Below are positions 38,514 to 47,602 of a stretch of DNA of 64,000 nt, piece by piece. This DNA comes from Dongia sedimenti (GTDB lineage Bacteria; Pseudomonadota; Alphaproteobacteria; Dongiales; Dongiaceae), in NCBI GenBank assembly GCA_030715195.1, contig JAUYVI010000006.1, positions 496,001 through 560,000 of the forward strand, given 5' to 3'. Numbering within the stretch: the first letter of the stretch is position 1; every line of letters begins with the position of its first letter. Below the pieces are notes generated by a model. The model was given only the letters and a program-made list of their open reading frames with translations, did no database searches and was not told where the DNA came from. Both the position numbers and the translations under genes were made by a program.

Positions 38514-38529
38514 GTACACGATCTTGTAC
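38514..38529. promoter_or_regulatory. Near-palindrome, possible operator
   Basis: GTACACGATCTTGTAC: half-sites GTACA and TGTAC around a central GATC with one mismatched pair. It lies in the 255-bp gap in front of the polymerase gene at 38748. No known regulator consensus is recognised, so it could be chance. Confidence 0.25.
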
Positions 38530-38747
38530 GTTCCCGGGGCGAATCTTACTGCAATGCACGCATGGATGGGGCAGCATCACGCCATAGTGTTGTCGGGCGC
38601 CGTCCGGGGGATCGCGCGTCGGGAACCTTGGCCCGGCCGAGCCGTTTCGGCCAGCCGCGAGGTTGATCGCCAACCGATGCCGATCAGACCGCGCGAAGCA
38701 TGATGTAACAATGATGACACGGACCCTTTTTCACACTAGGCGGCGCG

Positions 38748-40079
38748 TTGGCTGAAATCGCACAACAAGCCGGCCGGCAAACCTTTGCAAGCTCTGAGAG
38801 CAGTCCGCCGTTCGTGCCGGCCCGTCCGCGCGTCTGGCGCATCCCGGCCCTGCTGCGCTACACCATCGTCTTCGGACTGGGGAGCACGCTCATGCTCACC
38901 CGCTTTCAGCTGAACTTCGGCGGCGGGCTCTTCCTGAACGTCGGCACGATGGCGCAGTACCTCTTCATCATGGCGCTGCTCGCTTATGGCTTTGCCCGCA
39001 TCGATCCGATCCGCCTGCTGTTGCTGATCGCCTGCGGCTGCGTGTCGATGGTCAGCCTAGTCGCCAATTCCGACGTGGCTTCGAAGAATTCGGTGCTCCT
39101 GTTCGCGGTCGCCTATCTGGCGTGGATCTTCGTGGCCCGCAACTCGGAGCGCACGGAGCATCTTTCGCGCTGGACCCTCGCGGTCTTCGGCAACCTCATG
39201 ATGGTCTGCGCGGTCGCCGGTATCCTGCAATTCTTCCTGCAATTCGTAATCAAGGATTACTGGCTGCTCGACTACACGTCGTATCTGCCAGAGGTGATCC
39301 GGGGCGGCGGCGCCTACAACACCGTGATCCCGGTCAACAATTTCTTCAAATCCAATGGCTTCTTCTTCCGCGAGCCCTCGACCTTCTCGCAGTTCCTCGC
39401 TTTGGCGCTGCTGTGCGAGTTCGCCACGCAGAAGCGGTGGCGGCCGGTTCGACTGGCGACGCTCGGCCTCGCCTTACTGCTCTCCTATTCGGGCACCGGC
39501 CTGCTCACGCTGTTCATCGGCCTGCTGTTCCCGCTCGGCCGGAAGACCGTCTTCCGACTCATCCTCCTGGCGATCGCCGCCGCGGTGATCCTGTCGCCGC
39601 TGGGCGATGCCCTCAACCTGTCGTTCACAGCCGGTCGAATTGGCGAGTTCTCCTATGCCGGGTCGAGCGGCTTCGCGCGCTTCGTCGCGCCGTTCATGAT
39701 CGTGCGCAACTACCTCGACGCGACGCCCTGGTCGTTGTTGATCGGATTCGGTCCCGGGACGATCTTCAGGATTATCGCCTCCGCCGGTGCCGACTTCCAG
39801 ATCGCCGATCCGACCTGGGCGAAGCTGTTCATCGAATACGGCGTCCTCGGCTTCATTGCGATCGCGGGCCTGTTCTTGTATTCCATTCTGAAGTCGCGCG
39901 CGCCGAGCGAGCTGCGCGCCGGAATCGCGTTCGGATGGTTGGTCATCTGGGGCGGTATTCTGCTGGCGCCCGACATTACCAGCATCCTCTTCATGCTGGT
40001 TGCCGTCTGGCCGCGTCCGCCGGCACCGAAAAAGCAGCCGCTCTCACCTCCTGTGGCGACGGCGCAAGCGAGACCATGA
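38748..40079 (+). CDS. Wzy-like polysaccharide polymerase / O-antigen ligase-family membrane protein
   Basis: 443 aa starting at a TTG (38748); no ATG occurs before the first membrane helix. About ten hydrophobic segments (VFGLGSTLMLTRFQLN, YLFIMALLAYGFARI and others), a large loop with FFKSNGFFFREPSTFSQFLA (the FREPS segment is typical of Wzy-like polymerases), and LIGFGPGTIF..ADPTWAKLFIEYG. It would join repeat units in the periplasm. Only distantly similar to the protein at 17123-18556, so the two may serve different glycans. A GT2 gene begins at the next base after its stop. Confidence 0.85.
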   Translation: MAEIAQQAGRQTFASSESSPPFVPARPRVWRIPALLRYTIVFGLGSTLMLTRFQLNFGGGLFLNVGTMAQYLFIMALLAYGFARIDPIRLLLLIACGCVSMVSLVANSDVASKNSVLLFAVAYLAWIFVARNSERTEHLSRWTLAVFGNLMMVCAVAGILQFFLQFVIKDYWLLDYTSYLPEVIRGGGAYNTVIPVNNFFKSNGFFFREPSTFSQFLALALLCEFATQKRWRPVRLATLGLALLLSYSGTGLLTLFIGLLFPLGRKTVFRLILLAIAAAVILSPLGDALNLSFTAGRIGEFSYAGSSGFARFVAPFMIVRNYLDATPWSLLIGFGPGTIFRIIASAGADFQIADPTWAKLFIEYGVLGFIAIAGLFLYSILKSRAPSELRAGIAFGWLVIWGGILLAPDITSILFMLVAVWPRPPAPKKQPLSPPVATAQARP

Positions 40080-41135
40080 ATGACTGAGCCGAGAATTTCG
40101 CTTTCCGTCATCATCGCCAACTACAACTATGCGGAATTCGTCGGGATTGCGATCGAGAGCGCCCTCGCGATCGACTGGCCGGATGTCGAGGTCGTCGTCG
40201 TCGATGACGGCTCGACCGACAATTCGCGTGCGGTAATCGAGAAATTCGGCGACCGCGTCATCGCCATCTTCCAGGAGAATGCCGGGCAGATCGCGGCCCG
40301 CAACCTGGGCTTCGCCCGTTCGCGCGGCGAGGCAATCATCCTCCTCGATTCCGACGACGCGCTGCATCCTTCGATCATGCGCGAGGTTGTTGAGGTCTGG
40401 CATCCGGGCGTCAGCAAGGTGCAGTTTCGGATGCGCGGCATCGACGCCGAGGGCCGGCCGAACGGTTCGGTCTTCCCGCAATACCGGGAGAGCACGACGC
40501 CGGCCGAAGTCCGGCGCTGGGCGACCGCCACCGGCTCCTATCCGGCGCCGCCCTGTTCGGGGAATCTGTTCTCGCGGGCCTGCCTCGAGGCGATCTTTCC
40601 GCTCGACGATTGCTGCGGCAAGGCGCCGGATACCTGTTGCGTCGCCGCCGCGCCGTTCCTCGGCGAGGTCGTGACGATCGCAAAGCCGCTCGCCGATTAT
40701 CGCGTGCACGGGCGCAACGACGGCGCCATGTCCACGCTGGACCGGAGCCGGTTCGGCTGGCAGACGGTCAGCGCCATTCAGCGCTTCGAATACTCGCAGA
40801 GAATCGCCCGCCGCGTGGGCCTCGATGTCTCCGATCGCGGCAAGCATCTGGCTTTCGCCCAGCTCAGGACTCGCATTGCGTCCTTTCGGCTGGCGCGCGA
40901 GGGGCATCCTATCCTGGGCGACAATACGCTGCGCATTCTGCTCGATCTGGTCCGCGCCGGCCTCACACCGCAAGGCGCATCATTGAAAGAAACGGTCACC
41001 ACCGTGGCCTGGGGTGCGCTCGTGCTGCTGATGCCGCGGGGCATTGCCGAGACATTGGTTCATTGGCGTTTCAGCCCCGGTGCCCGTCCGCCGGTGCTGC
41101 GCAGCGCACTTTCTGCAATGGGTATTGTGCGATAG
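40080..41135 (+). CDS. Glycosyltransferase family 2
   Basis: 351 aa, cytoplasmic GT-A fold: LSVIIANYNYAEFVGIAIES, VVVVDDGSTDNSRAVIE at about 37-53, and the DXD-like LLDSDDALHPS near 93. The C-terminal third has a hydrophobic segment (ETVTTVAWGALVLLMPRGIA) that may attach it to the membrane. It adds one sugar during repeat-unit assembly; donor and acceptor are unknown. It directly follows the polymerase gene (no gap) and precedes the MBOAT cassette by 53 bases. Confidence 0.9.
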   Translation: MTEPRISLSVIIANYNYAEFVGIAIESALAIDWPDVEVVVVDDGSTDNSRAVIEKFGDRVIAIFQENAGQIAARNLGFARSRGEAIILLDSDDALHPSIMREVVEVWHPGVSKVQFRMRGIDAEGRPNGSVFPQYRESTTPAEVRRWATATGSYPAPPCSGNLFSRACLEAIFPLDDCCGKAPDTCCVAAAPFLGEVVTIAKPLADYRVHGRNDGAMSTLDRSRFGWQTVSAIQRFEYSQRIARRVGLDVSDRGKHLAFAQLRTRIASFRLAREGHPILGDNTLRILLDLVRAGLTPQGASLKETVTTVAWGALVLLMPRGIAETLVHWRFSPGARPPVLRSALSAMGIVR

Positions 41136-41188
41136 GTTTCCGCCGGCCGATCCGCGCCGGTCTTGGGTGATTGAAGGCTGTTTACTGA

Positions 41189-42628
41189 ATGGATGTCGCT
41201 TCCATAACTTTCGTGCTCTTCGCCTTAGCCGCGGCCCTGATCTTCCATGCGGTGGCCAATCCGCTCTATCGCAAGACCGTCCTCACCCTCGCCAATCTGG
41301 CCTTCATCGCCAGCTACCTCGCCGAGGTCCGCCAGGTCCTGCCGCTGGCCTTCTTCCTGCTGTTCGGCTACGGCATGATCGAGCTGGTGCGGCAGCGCCG
41401 CTCGGGTTGGGCGCTCACCCTCGGCCTCGTTTTCACGCTGGCGCTTTATATATTCCTGAAACGATTCTCGTTTCTCTCCGACCTACCGACGCTGCCTTTC
41501 TCCTATCTCATCATCGGCCTTTCCTACATCCTGTTCCGCATCGTCCATCTGATCGTCGATGCGCGTTCGGAGCCCTGGGACAAGCCGATCGAGCCATGGT
41601 CCTATCTCAACTACACCTGCAACTTCCTGACCATGGTCTCGGGGCCGATCCAGCGCTACGAGGATTTCCGCAAGGGTGAGCAGTCGCTCGGCCAGGCGCT
41701 GAACGCGGACACCGTCTATCGCAGCTTCTCGCGGATCATCGTCGGCTTCGTCAAAGTCTCGGTGATCTCCGCCACCGCAAACTATCTGTTCCAGGATCTC
41801 TCGGCGCATGTCATCGCCGGCAGCGACACGATGCCCCTGGTCAAGTTCACCGTCTATTATGGCGCGGCGGCGGCGGCCTATACCGGATACCTCTACTTCA
41901 ATTTCTCCGGCTACATGGACATCGTCATCGCCTTCGGCGGGCTGTTCAACCAGCAGCTCCCGGAAAACTTCAACAAGCCCTTCGCCGCGCGCAGCTTCCT
42001 GGAATTCTGGAACCGCTGGCACATGACGCTGTCGGACTGGTTCAAGATCTATCTCTTCACGCCGCTGATGCGCTTGCTCGCGACCAACTTCCAGTCGCCC
42101 GCCCTGCTGCCCTATCTCGGCGTCATTGCCTTCTTCATCACCTTCCTGGTGATGGGCGTCTGGCACGGGACGACCTTGGTCTTCGTCATCTACGGCCTGC
42201 TGATGGGCGCCGGCGCCAGCGTCAACAAGATGTGGCAGGTGAAGCTCGGCCAAGTGCTCGGCAAGAAGCGCCATCAGGCGTTCAACAAGCAGTCGGTTTA
42301 CATCTATGTCTGCCGGGGCCTCACCTTCGCCTACTTCACCGTCGCCGTAACCTGCCTCTGGGTCGATATGGTGCAGCTTGAGAACCTCTTCGCGCGTCTC
42401 GGCGCGATCGGCCTCGCGGCAGCGATGCTCGGCCTGACCGTCGTGGCGGCTTTCGGGGCGGTGGCTTGGGACATCGGCGCGGCAATCTGCGCCCGGGTCA
42501 AGGGCGTGGCGATCCGCTTCGAGAACGTCGTGACGCGGAACCTGTGGCTTGCCAGCCTGATCGTGCTGATCGCCGCGGTTTCGTCGTTCTATCACAAGGC
42601 TCCGGATTTCGTGTATCGGGCATTCTGA
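41189..42628 (+). CDS. MBOAT-family O-acyltransferase (AlgI/DltB-like)
   Basis: 479 aa, about eleven membrane segments. MBOAT signature: FWNRWHMTLSDWFKIYLF around 272-290 and the catalytic His in VMGVWHGTTLVFVIYG near 325. These proteins move acyl groups across or to the outer face of the membrane; AlgI acetylates alginate and DltB passes D-alanine from carrier protein DltC. It overlaps the following SGNH gene by TGATG, the usual AlgI-AlgX / DltB-DltD pairing. Because an acyl carrier protein and an FkbH enzyme follow, the donor may be carrier-bound rather than acetyl-CoA. Confidence 0.93.
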   Translation: MDVASITFVLFALAAALIFHAVANPLYRKTVLTLANLAFIASYLAEVRQVLPLAFFLLFGYGMIELVRQRRSGWALTLGLVFTLALYIFLKRFSFLSDLPTLPFSYLIIGLSYILFRIVHLIVDARSEPWDKPIEPWSYLNYTCNFLTMVSGPIQRYEDFRKGEQSLGQALNADTVYRSFSRIIVGFVKVSVISATANYLFQDLSAHVIAGSDTMPLVKFTVYYGAAAAAYTGYLYFNFSGYMDIVIAFGGLFNQQLPENFNKPFAARSFLEFWNRWHMTLSDWFKIYLFTPLMRLLATNFQSPALLPYLGVIAFFITFLVMGVWHGTTLVFVIYGLLMGAGASVNKMWQVKLGQVLGKKRHQAFNKQSVYIYVCRGLTFAYFTVAVTCLWVDMVQLENLFARLGAIGLAAAMLGLTVVAAFGAVAWDIGAAICARVKGVAIRFENVVTRNLWLASLIVLIAAVSSFYHKAPDFVYRAF

Positions 42629-43713
42629 TGAAGTGGATTCTGAAACAGACGGCATGGCTGCTCGCGAGTCTCGCGGTTCTCTATATCGTCATCCTGGGTG
42701 TCAGCCTGTTGCTGGTGCCGATGCATCACCAGGAGGGCGGGCTTGAGACCCGGCAGGCTTCCAAGACGCTCTATATGACGGAACCCAAGTACTTCTTCCT
42801 CAACCGCGCGTCGCTCCGGACCGATGCGGACAGGCTCATCCTGCTCGGCGCTTCCAACACCCTCGGCGGTTTCCGGCTGGACGAGCTGCAGCCTCTGGTA
42901 CCGAACCTCCAGGTCAACAACCTCTCAATCAGCGGCGCCAACATTACGGAGATGCGCCAAGCCTACGACATGATCCGCGCAGTGCAATCGCCGGACGGCA
43001 AGAAGCGCAGCACCTATGTAATCGGCGTCTGGTACGGGTTGTTCGTGCCGGATTCGCTGAAATGGAATACCCCGGATCGCCATGCCGGGGACACCGATCT
43101 CGACATCGAGCGCTTCCGCTACGGTTTCTACCGGCGGGGTGCCGACGGCCCGGTCCAGATTCTGCCGATCGAGGATCTGGAGTTCGGGTTGCTGCTGATC
43201 CATCCTTATCTCACCTTTGACAAGCTGGTGCGCGACGTCACGGTGGGCTTGCGCGCGCGCCTGCTGAAGGGGAAACCGGCCTTGACCGATCACGAGCGTA
43301 ACCAGACCGTAATCCCGCCGGAACAGCAGGCGAAGTACATCGCCTTCTGGGAGGCGCAGTTCGGCGGCGCCACCGCCGTTCCAAAGGAACAGTTCGAGGT
43401 CCTGACTGCTCTGGTCGATGACATTCTGGATGACGGGGGGACCGTTGTGGTGGCGGACCTGCCGCTTCCGACCTGGCTCGCCGGGACCGCGCTCAATCAG
43501 AGTTATAACGCGCTGAAGACGGACTGGCTGAAGGCGATGGCCAGCCGCAAGGGCTTTTCTTTCGTCGAGATGCAGTCCACTTTCGGTGACGATGAGTTTG
43601 TCGACGAGGTGCATCCGAAGCCCCGGATCACCAAGGAATGGTCGCACGTCCTCGCCACGTCGATCAGCAACGAGACCGCGAAGGCCGGGGTCGCTCCCGC
43701 GGTCACCCCGTGA
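42628..43713 (+). CDS. Membrane-anchored SGNH-type protein, DltD/AlgX-like partner of the MBOAT
   Basis: 361 aa from the ATG at 42628. One N-terminal membrane anchor (about 7-31), then a periplasmic SGNH/GDSL-like fold: Ser block LLGASNTLGGF near 73-83, Gly/Asn region (NNLSISGANITEM), and the C-terminal Asp-His block DEVHPKPR near 328. This matches the pattern of proteins that finish acyl transfer to an extracellular glycan. It overlaps the MBOAT gene by one base and the VOC gene by GTGA. The family assignment is by motif and context, not by close similarity. Confidence 0.78.
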   Translation: MKWILKQTAWLLASLAVLYIVILGVSLLLVPMHHQEGGLETRQASKTLYMTEPKYFFLNRASLRTDADRLILLGASNTLGGFRLDELQPLVPNLQVNNLSISGANITEMRQAYDMIRAVQSPDGKKRSTYVIGVWYGLFVPDSLKWNTPDRHAGDTDLDIERFRYGFYRRGADGPVQILPIEDLEFGLLLIHPYLTFDKLVRDVTVGLRARLLKGKPALTDHERNQTVIPPEQQAKYIAFWEAQFGGATAVPKEQFEVLTALVDDILDDGGTVVVADLPLPTWLAGTALNQSYNALKTDWLKAMASRKGFSFVEMQSTFGDDEFVDEVHPKPRITKEWSHVLATSISNETAKAGVAPAVTP

Positions 43714-44162
43714 GCGACGGCGTCAACCATTCCGGTCTGGCCTTTCATCACTTCGGCCTTGCCGTCAAACGGCCTGATCAGGCCTTTCTCTATCTGGTGA
43801 CGCTGGGCTATCGCAAAGGGGCGACTTGCTGGGATCCGCTCCAGGGCGTCAACCTGGCGATGATGCATCACGCCGACATGCCGGATGTGGAAGTCATCTG
43901 GCCAGGTGACCAGCCCTCGCCGATCGACAACCTGATCAAGGGCGGCAAGGCGCTGATCTATCACCAGTGCTACACGTCCGCGGATCCGGCGGCGTCGATC
44001 GCGGTCTTGCGCGAGCTTGGGCTCGACGTGATCGAGATCTCCCCGCCGAAGCCGGCGGTCCTCTTCGACGGGCTAGAAGTCTCGTTCTACAGCGTCGCGC
44101 GGGTCGGGGTGATCGAGATCATCCGCGGCGAGCCGGTCGTGCATCTGGCTGCCGCTAAATAG
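43710..44162 (+). CDS. VOC-superfamily protein (glyoxalase/methylmalonyl-CoA epimerase-like)
   Basis: 150 aa from GTG at 43710, which overlaps the preceding stop as GTGA. Two beta-alpha-beta-beta-beta modules: FHHFGLAVKRPDQAFLYL at the N-terminus and LIYHQCYTSADPAASIAVLR in the middle, with candidate metal ligands His in FHHFG, Glu in VEVIW, His in YHQCY and Glu in VIEII. VOC proteins isomerise or rearrange small acids or thioesters using a divalent metal. Coupling to the MBOAT pair and closeness to ACP and FkbH suggests it handles the acyl group or its thioester; this is inference. Confidence 0.85.
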   Translation: MSDGVNHSGLAFHHFGLAVKRPDQAFLYLVTLGYRKGATCWDPLQGVNLAMMHHADMPDVEVIWPGDQPSPIDNLIKGGKALIYHQCYTSADPAASIAVLRELGLDVIEISPPKPAVLFDGLEVSFYSVARVGVIEIIRGEPVVHLAAAK

Positions 44163-44344
44163 CCCGCAGAGGCTTCCTGCTCGCCTCGCAACCAAGTGTG
44201 CCCTCGCGCGTTTACTCGCGCCGCGGCGATTGACAGCGGAACGCGGATCCCGTCAGATTGTGCTATGCACAAATCAGGTGATGAGCGTATATTAAGCGAT
44301 TGAAATCCTGAGACAAATTTGCAAACTTCGTTAACGAGAGAGTG

Positions 44345-44584
44345 ATGCAAGAGGGTCAGATCTACGAGCGACTGAATGTGATCTTTGGCGATGTCTTCGA
44401 CGACGATAGCCTCGCGTTGAAGGCGGAGACCACCGCAGATGACGTCGATGGCTGGGACAGTCTCAGCCATATCCGGCTGGTGCTCTCAGTCGAAAAGGCC
44501 TTCAGCGTGAAATTCTCCGCCGCCGAAGTCGGGAAGCTGAAGAATGTCGGCGAACTGGTCGGGCTGATCCAATCCAAGATCTGA
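44345..44584 (+). CDS. Acyl carrier protein
   Basis: 79 aa from the ATG at 44345 (a GTG one codon earlier is also possible). Acidic four-helix carrier with the phosphopantetheine site Ser in GWDSLSHIRL at about residue 40. Not the fatty-acid ACP, which has a different surface; resembles dedicated carriers paired with FkbH or DltC-like systems. The gene lies 182 bases after the VOC gene and 43 before the FkbH gene. TTGACA at 44230-44235 may mark a separate promoter, but no good -10 box follows. Confidence 0.92.
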   Translation: MQEGQIYERLNVIFGDVFDDDSLALKAETTADDVDGWDSLSHIRLVLSVEKAFSVKFSAAEVGKLKNVGELVGLIQSKI

Positions 44585-44627
44585 AGCCGATCGACCGCTG
44601 ACCGCCGTTCCTCTCGGGGACCGGCCA

Positions 44628-46604
44628 ATGTTAGGAGATGATAGCCCGCGGATGGCCGACGATCTCTACGCGCGCCTTGCCTGGCTGCCGCCGAAACCAG
44701 ACGATTTCTCAGCAAGCTGTCGGGCCCTGCTCGCCGAAGAGACGGCGTCCGCGGCCGATTTCGGCCGCCGGGTCCAGGCACTGGCGCAATATGCGCTCGA
44801 CGAGAATGCGCTCAACCGCCTGGCCAAGGTGATCGCGCTGGCGCGTGGCGCCGGAAAGTCGCTGGCGCCGCTCACGCCGTTCCGCCTTGGCGTCCTCAGC
44901 AACACGACCTCGCATTTCCTGGTGCCGGCGCTGGTCGCGACCGCGGTGCGGCACGGCATCGACCTAGTCTGCGAAGAGGCCGATTTCGATCAGGTGATCC
45001 AGGAAGCGCTCAATCCGGATTCGATGATCAACCGGGGCAAGTTCGACGCGGTGCTGGTGGCGATCGACCATCACGGCCTGCCGCTGCGCCCTGCTCCCGG
45101 CGACGCGGAGGCGGCGGCCCGTTCGGTTGACGAGGCGATGAAGCAGCTCGCCACGGTCCGCGAGGGAATCCGCGCCAACAGCAACGCGCTCTGCATCGTG
45201 CAGACCCTGGCACGGCCGCCGGAAACCCTCTTCGGCAGCTTCGATCTCGGCCTCGCGGGGACCTTGCGCAATCTGATCGACGGCTTCAATCGGGCTCTGG
45301 CCGAAGACGTCGCGGGCAGCAAGGACATCCTGCTCGACGTCGCGCAAATGGCCGAGACCGTGGGGCTCGCCAATTGGCACGACCCCACGCTCTGGAACAT
45401 CGGCAAGCTACCTTTTGCCAGCCAGTACATCGCGCTCTACGTCGACCACGTCTGCCGGCTGATCGCCAGCTTGCGCGGCAAGAGCCGGCGCTGCCTGGTG
45501 CTCGATCTCGACAACACGCTCTGGGGCGGGGTCATCGGCGATGACGGGCTCGAAGGCATCCTGATCGGGCAGGGCGACGCCACAGGCGAGGCGCATCTCG
45601 AAGTCCAGCGCGTGGCGCTGAGCCTGCGCGATCGCGGCATCGTGCTTGCCGTCTCCTCGAAGAACAACGACGACGTCGCGCGCAAGCCGTTCAAGGAACA
45701 TCCGGAGATGCTGCTGAAGGAGGACCATCTTGCGGTCTTCCAGGCGAACTGGAGCGACAAGGCGAGCAACATCACGGCGATCGCTGAGGAGCTGGCGCTC
45801 GGCCTCGAATCCTTCGTCTTCCTCGACGACAATCCGGCCGAGCGCAACATTGTGCGCCAGACCCTGCCCGCGGTCGCGGTGCCGGAACTCCCCGCCGACC
45901 CCGCCTATTATGCGCGGGTGCTGCTGGCCAGCGGCTATTTCGAGGCGATCACGCTCTCGGACGAGGACCGCAAGCGCGCGGCCATGTATCAGGACAATGC
46001 GCGGCGCGTCGCGTTGCAGAAGAACGTCGCCGACATCGGATCCTATCTGCTGTCGCTCGACATGGTGATGACCGTGCAGCCGTTCGACGAAGTGGGTCGG
46101 GCGCGCATCGCCCAGCTCATCGCCAAGTCGAACCAGTTCAACCTGACGACCCGCCGCTACACCGAGGTCGAAGTGGCCGAAGCCGAGCGCGATCCGGATT
46201 GCATGACTCTGCAGATTCGCCTCGCCGACACGTTCGGCGACAATGGCATGATCTGCGTCATCATCTGCCGCCGCAGCGACCGGGCCTGGCATATCGACAC
46301 CTGGCTGATGAGCTGCCGCGTGCTCGGCCGTCGGGTCGAGGAAGCGACGCTCCAAGAAATCCTGTTCCAGGCGCGCCAGCATGAGATCGATACCCTGATC
46401 GGCACCTACCGCCCGACCGAGCGCAACAATCTCGTGGAGAAACACTACGAGAAGCTGGGCTTTACTCTGCTCGAGCGGAAGGATGATGGGACCACCGTCT
46501 GGCAGCTCAGCGTCGCCGAGACGCCCGAGGTCGAATTGCCGATGCAGGTCCGCCGTCTCGGTTTCGCCGAAAAGGCACCGCTGCCGCTGGCGGCGGAGGC
46601 CTGA
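44628..46604 (+). CDS. FkbH-like protein (HAD-IIIC phosphatase with GNAT-like C-terminus)
   Basis: 658 aa. Three parts: N-terminal SGNH-like region (about 60-280), HAD-IIIC domain with LVLDLDNTLWGGVIGDDG near residue 293 and VFLDDNPAERN, and a C-terminal acetyltransferase-like region (about 440-620, with IGTYRPTERNNLVEKHYEKL). Characterised FkbH enzymes load a glyceryl group from 1,3-bisphosphoglycerate onto an ACP and dephosphorylate it, giving D-glyceryl-ACP. With the ACP just upstream and the MBOAT/SGNH pair in the same run of genes, it could supply a glyceryl- or lactyl-type substituent to the polysaccharide. Confidence 0.93.
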   Translation: MLGDDSPRMADDLYARLAWLPPKPDDFSASCRALLAEETASAADFGRRVQALAQYALDENALNRLAKVIALARGAGKSLAPLTPFRLGVLSNTTSHFLVPALVATAVRHGIDLVCEEADFDQVIQEALNPDSMINRGKFDAVLVAIDHHGLPLRPAPGDAEAAARSVDEAMKQLATVREGIRANSNALCIVQTLARPPETLFGSFDLGLAGTLRNLIDGFNRALAEDVAGSKDILLDVAQMAETVGLANWHDPTLWNIGKLPFASQYIALYVDHVCRLIASLRGKSRRCLVLDLDNTLWGGVIGDDGLEGILIGQGDATGEAHLEVQRVALSLRDRGIVLAVSSKNNDDVARKPFKEHPEMLLKEDHLAVFQANWSDKASNITAIAEELALGLESFVFLDDNPAERNIVRQTLPAVAVPELPADPAYYARVLLASGYFEAITLSDEDRKRAAMYQDNARRVALQKNVADIGSYLLSLDMVMTVQPFDEVGRARIAQLIAKSNQFNLTTRRYTEVEVAEAERDPDCMTLQIRLADTFGDNGMICVIICRRSDRAWHIDTWLMSCRVLGRRVEEATLQEILFQARQHEIDTLIGTYRPTERNNLVEKHYEKLGFTLLERKDDGTTVWQLSVAETPEVELPMQVRRLGFAEKAPLPLAAEA

Positions 46605-46626
46605 GCGACTCCCTCCGCGCCCCGGT

Positions 46627-47553
46627 TCATTTTTTCGGCGCGCTCGGGTTGCAAGCTGCCTGGTTGACCGCGTTCGTCACGCGCTGACATACGCGGACAT
46701 AGTCGATCTGCAAGTAGGCCGGGAATTTGGAGTTATCGATTCCGCCCGCGCCGGCCCATGCGCCGCCCACCGCCAGGTTGATGAGAATATGCGCGGGACC
46801 GGCCCGCCGACCGTCCTTGTAGAGCCAGCGATACGTCTTCTGCCACAGCTTCTTTCCGTCCAGATAGACAGTGACGGTGTCGTCCGTTTCCCAGAGCATT
46901 CCGTAGACATGCCAGTCTCTCGTCAGGTCTGTGGGCGCTCGATAGAAGGTCCATTGGGCATTGAAGTTCGAGTCACGGTAGATCCATCCGCCGCCCTGCG
47001 TGTTGGGAACGCTGAGCGCGAGATTGGAATGAACCATGTTCGGAAACTCGGTGATGCCGTTCGGCGCAAATTCCATGATATCGATTTCCGGCGGCCAGCC
47101 GAGATAGCCGTTCTCGTCAAAGTCCGAATTGAGCCAGAAGGAAGGAAACATGCCGCGGCCGGGTGGCAGTTTGATGCGCGCCTCGAAATAGCCGTATCGG
47201 AAGGTCGGTCGAGAGCGGATCATTCCGGATGGATAAACCCCGTTGGCGTTCCGTGGCTTCGCAACCAGAGTGAGGATCCCGTTCCGCAGGACATGGTTGC
47301 CATCCTCGCGGTACCTCTGCTGCTCATCGTTGAGGTGATCCCGGGTGCCATTGTCGTAGATGAAGCGCGTGAACCAGGTGGAAGTATCCAGACTCGCCTG
47401 GTTGAAATCGTCTTGAAAGACCACGATCCAACCCGCGGCGTCGGCCGATTTCATCGGAAAAAGCATTGCGCAAAGAACGAAAGCCATTGCGGCGCATGCA
47501 GCTGCAACGGATGAGCCGCTCCGTCGCAGCTGGCGTCCCCCGGTGTGACCCAT
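46627..47553 (-). CDS. Glycoside hydrolase family 16, secreted beta-glucanase-like (1)
   Basis: 308 aa from the ATG at 47553, preceded by GAGGGG. Signal peptide or anchor to about residue 37 (FVLCAMLFPMKSADAA). GH16 catalytic motif EIDIME (in WPPEIDIMEF), plus GMIRSRPTFRYGYFEARIKL and WHVYGMLWETDDTVTVYLDG. GH16 enzymes cleave beta-1,3 or beta-1,3/1,4-glucans and galactans; ExoK/ExsH-type members trim the producer's own EPS. It is the downstream member of a tandem pair with the gene at 47603. Convergent with the FkbH gene. Confidence 0.92.
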   Translation of the reverse strand: MGHTGGRQLRRSGSSVAAACAAMAFVLCAMLFPMKSADAAGWIVVFQDDFNQASLDTSTWFTRFIYDNGTRDHLNDEQQRYREDGNHVLRNGILTLVAKPRNANGVYPSGMIRSRPTFRYGYFEARIKLPPGRGMFPSFWLNSDFDENGYLGWPPEIDIMEFAPNGITEFPNMVHSNLALSVPNTQGGGWIYRDSNFNAQWTFYRAPTDLTRDWHVYGMLWETDDTVTVYLDGKKLWQKTYRWLYKDGRRAGPAHILINLAVGGAWAGAGGIDNSKFPAYLQIDYVRVCQRVTNAVNQAACNPSAPKK

Positions 47554-47602
47554 TTTCCCCTCAAATTCGCGGCAGCCGGCTCCCCACTGCGCCGACCAAC
47601 CC

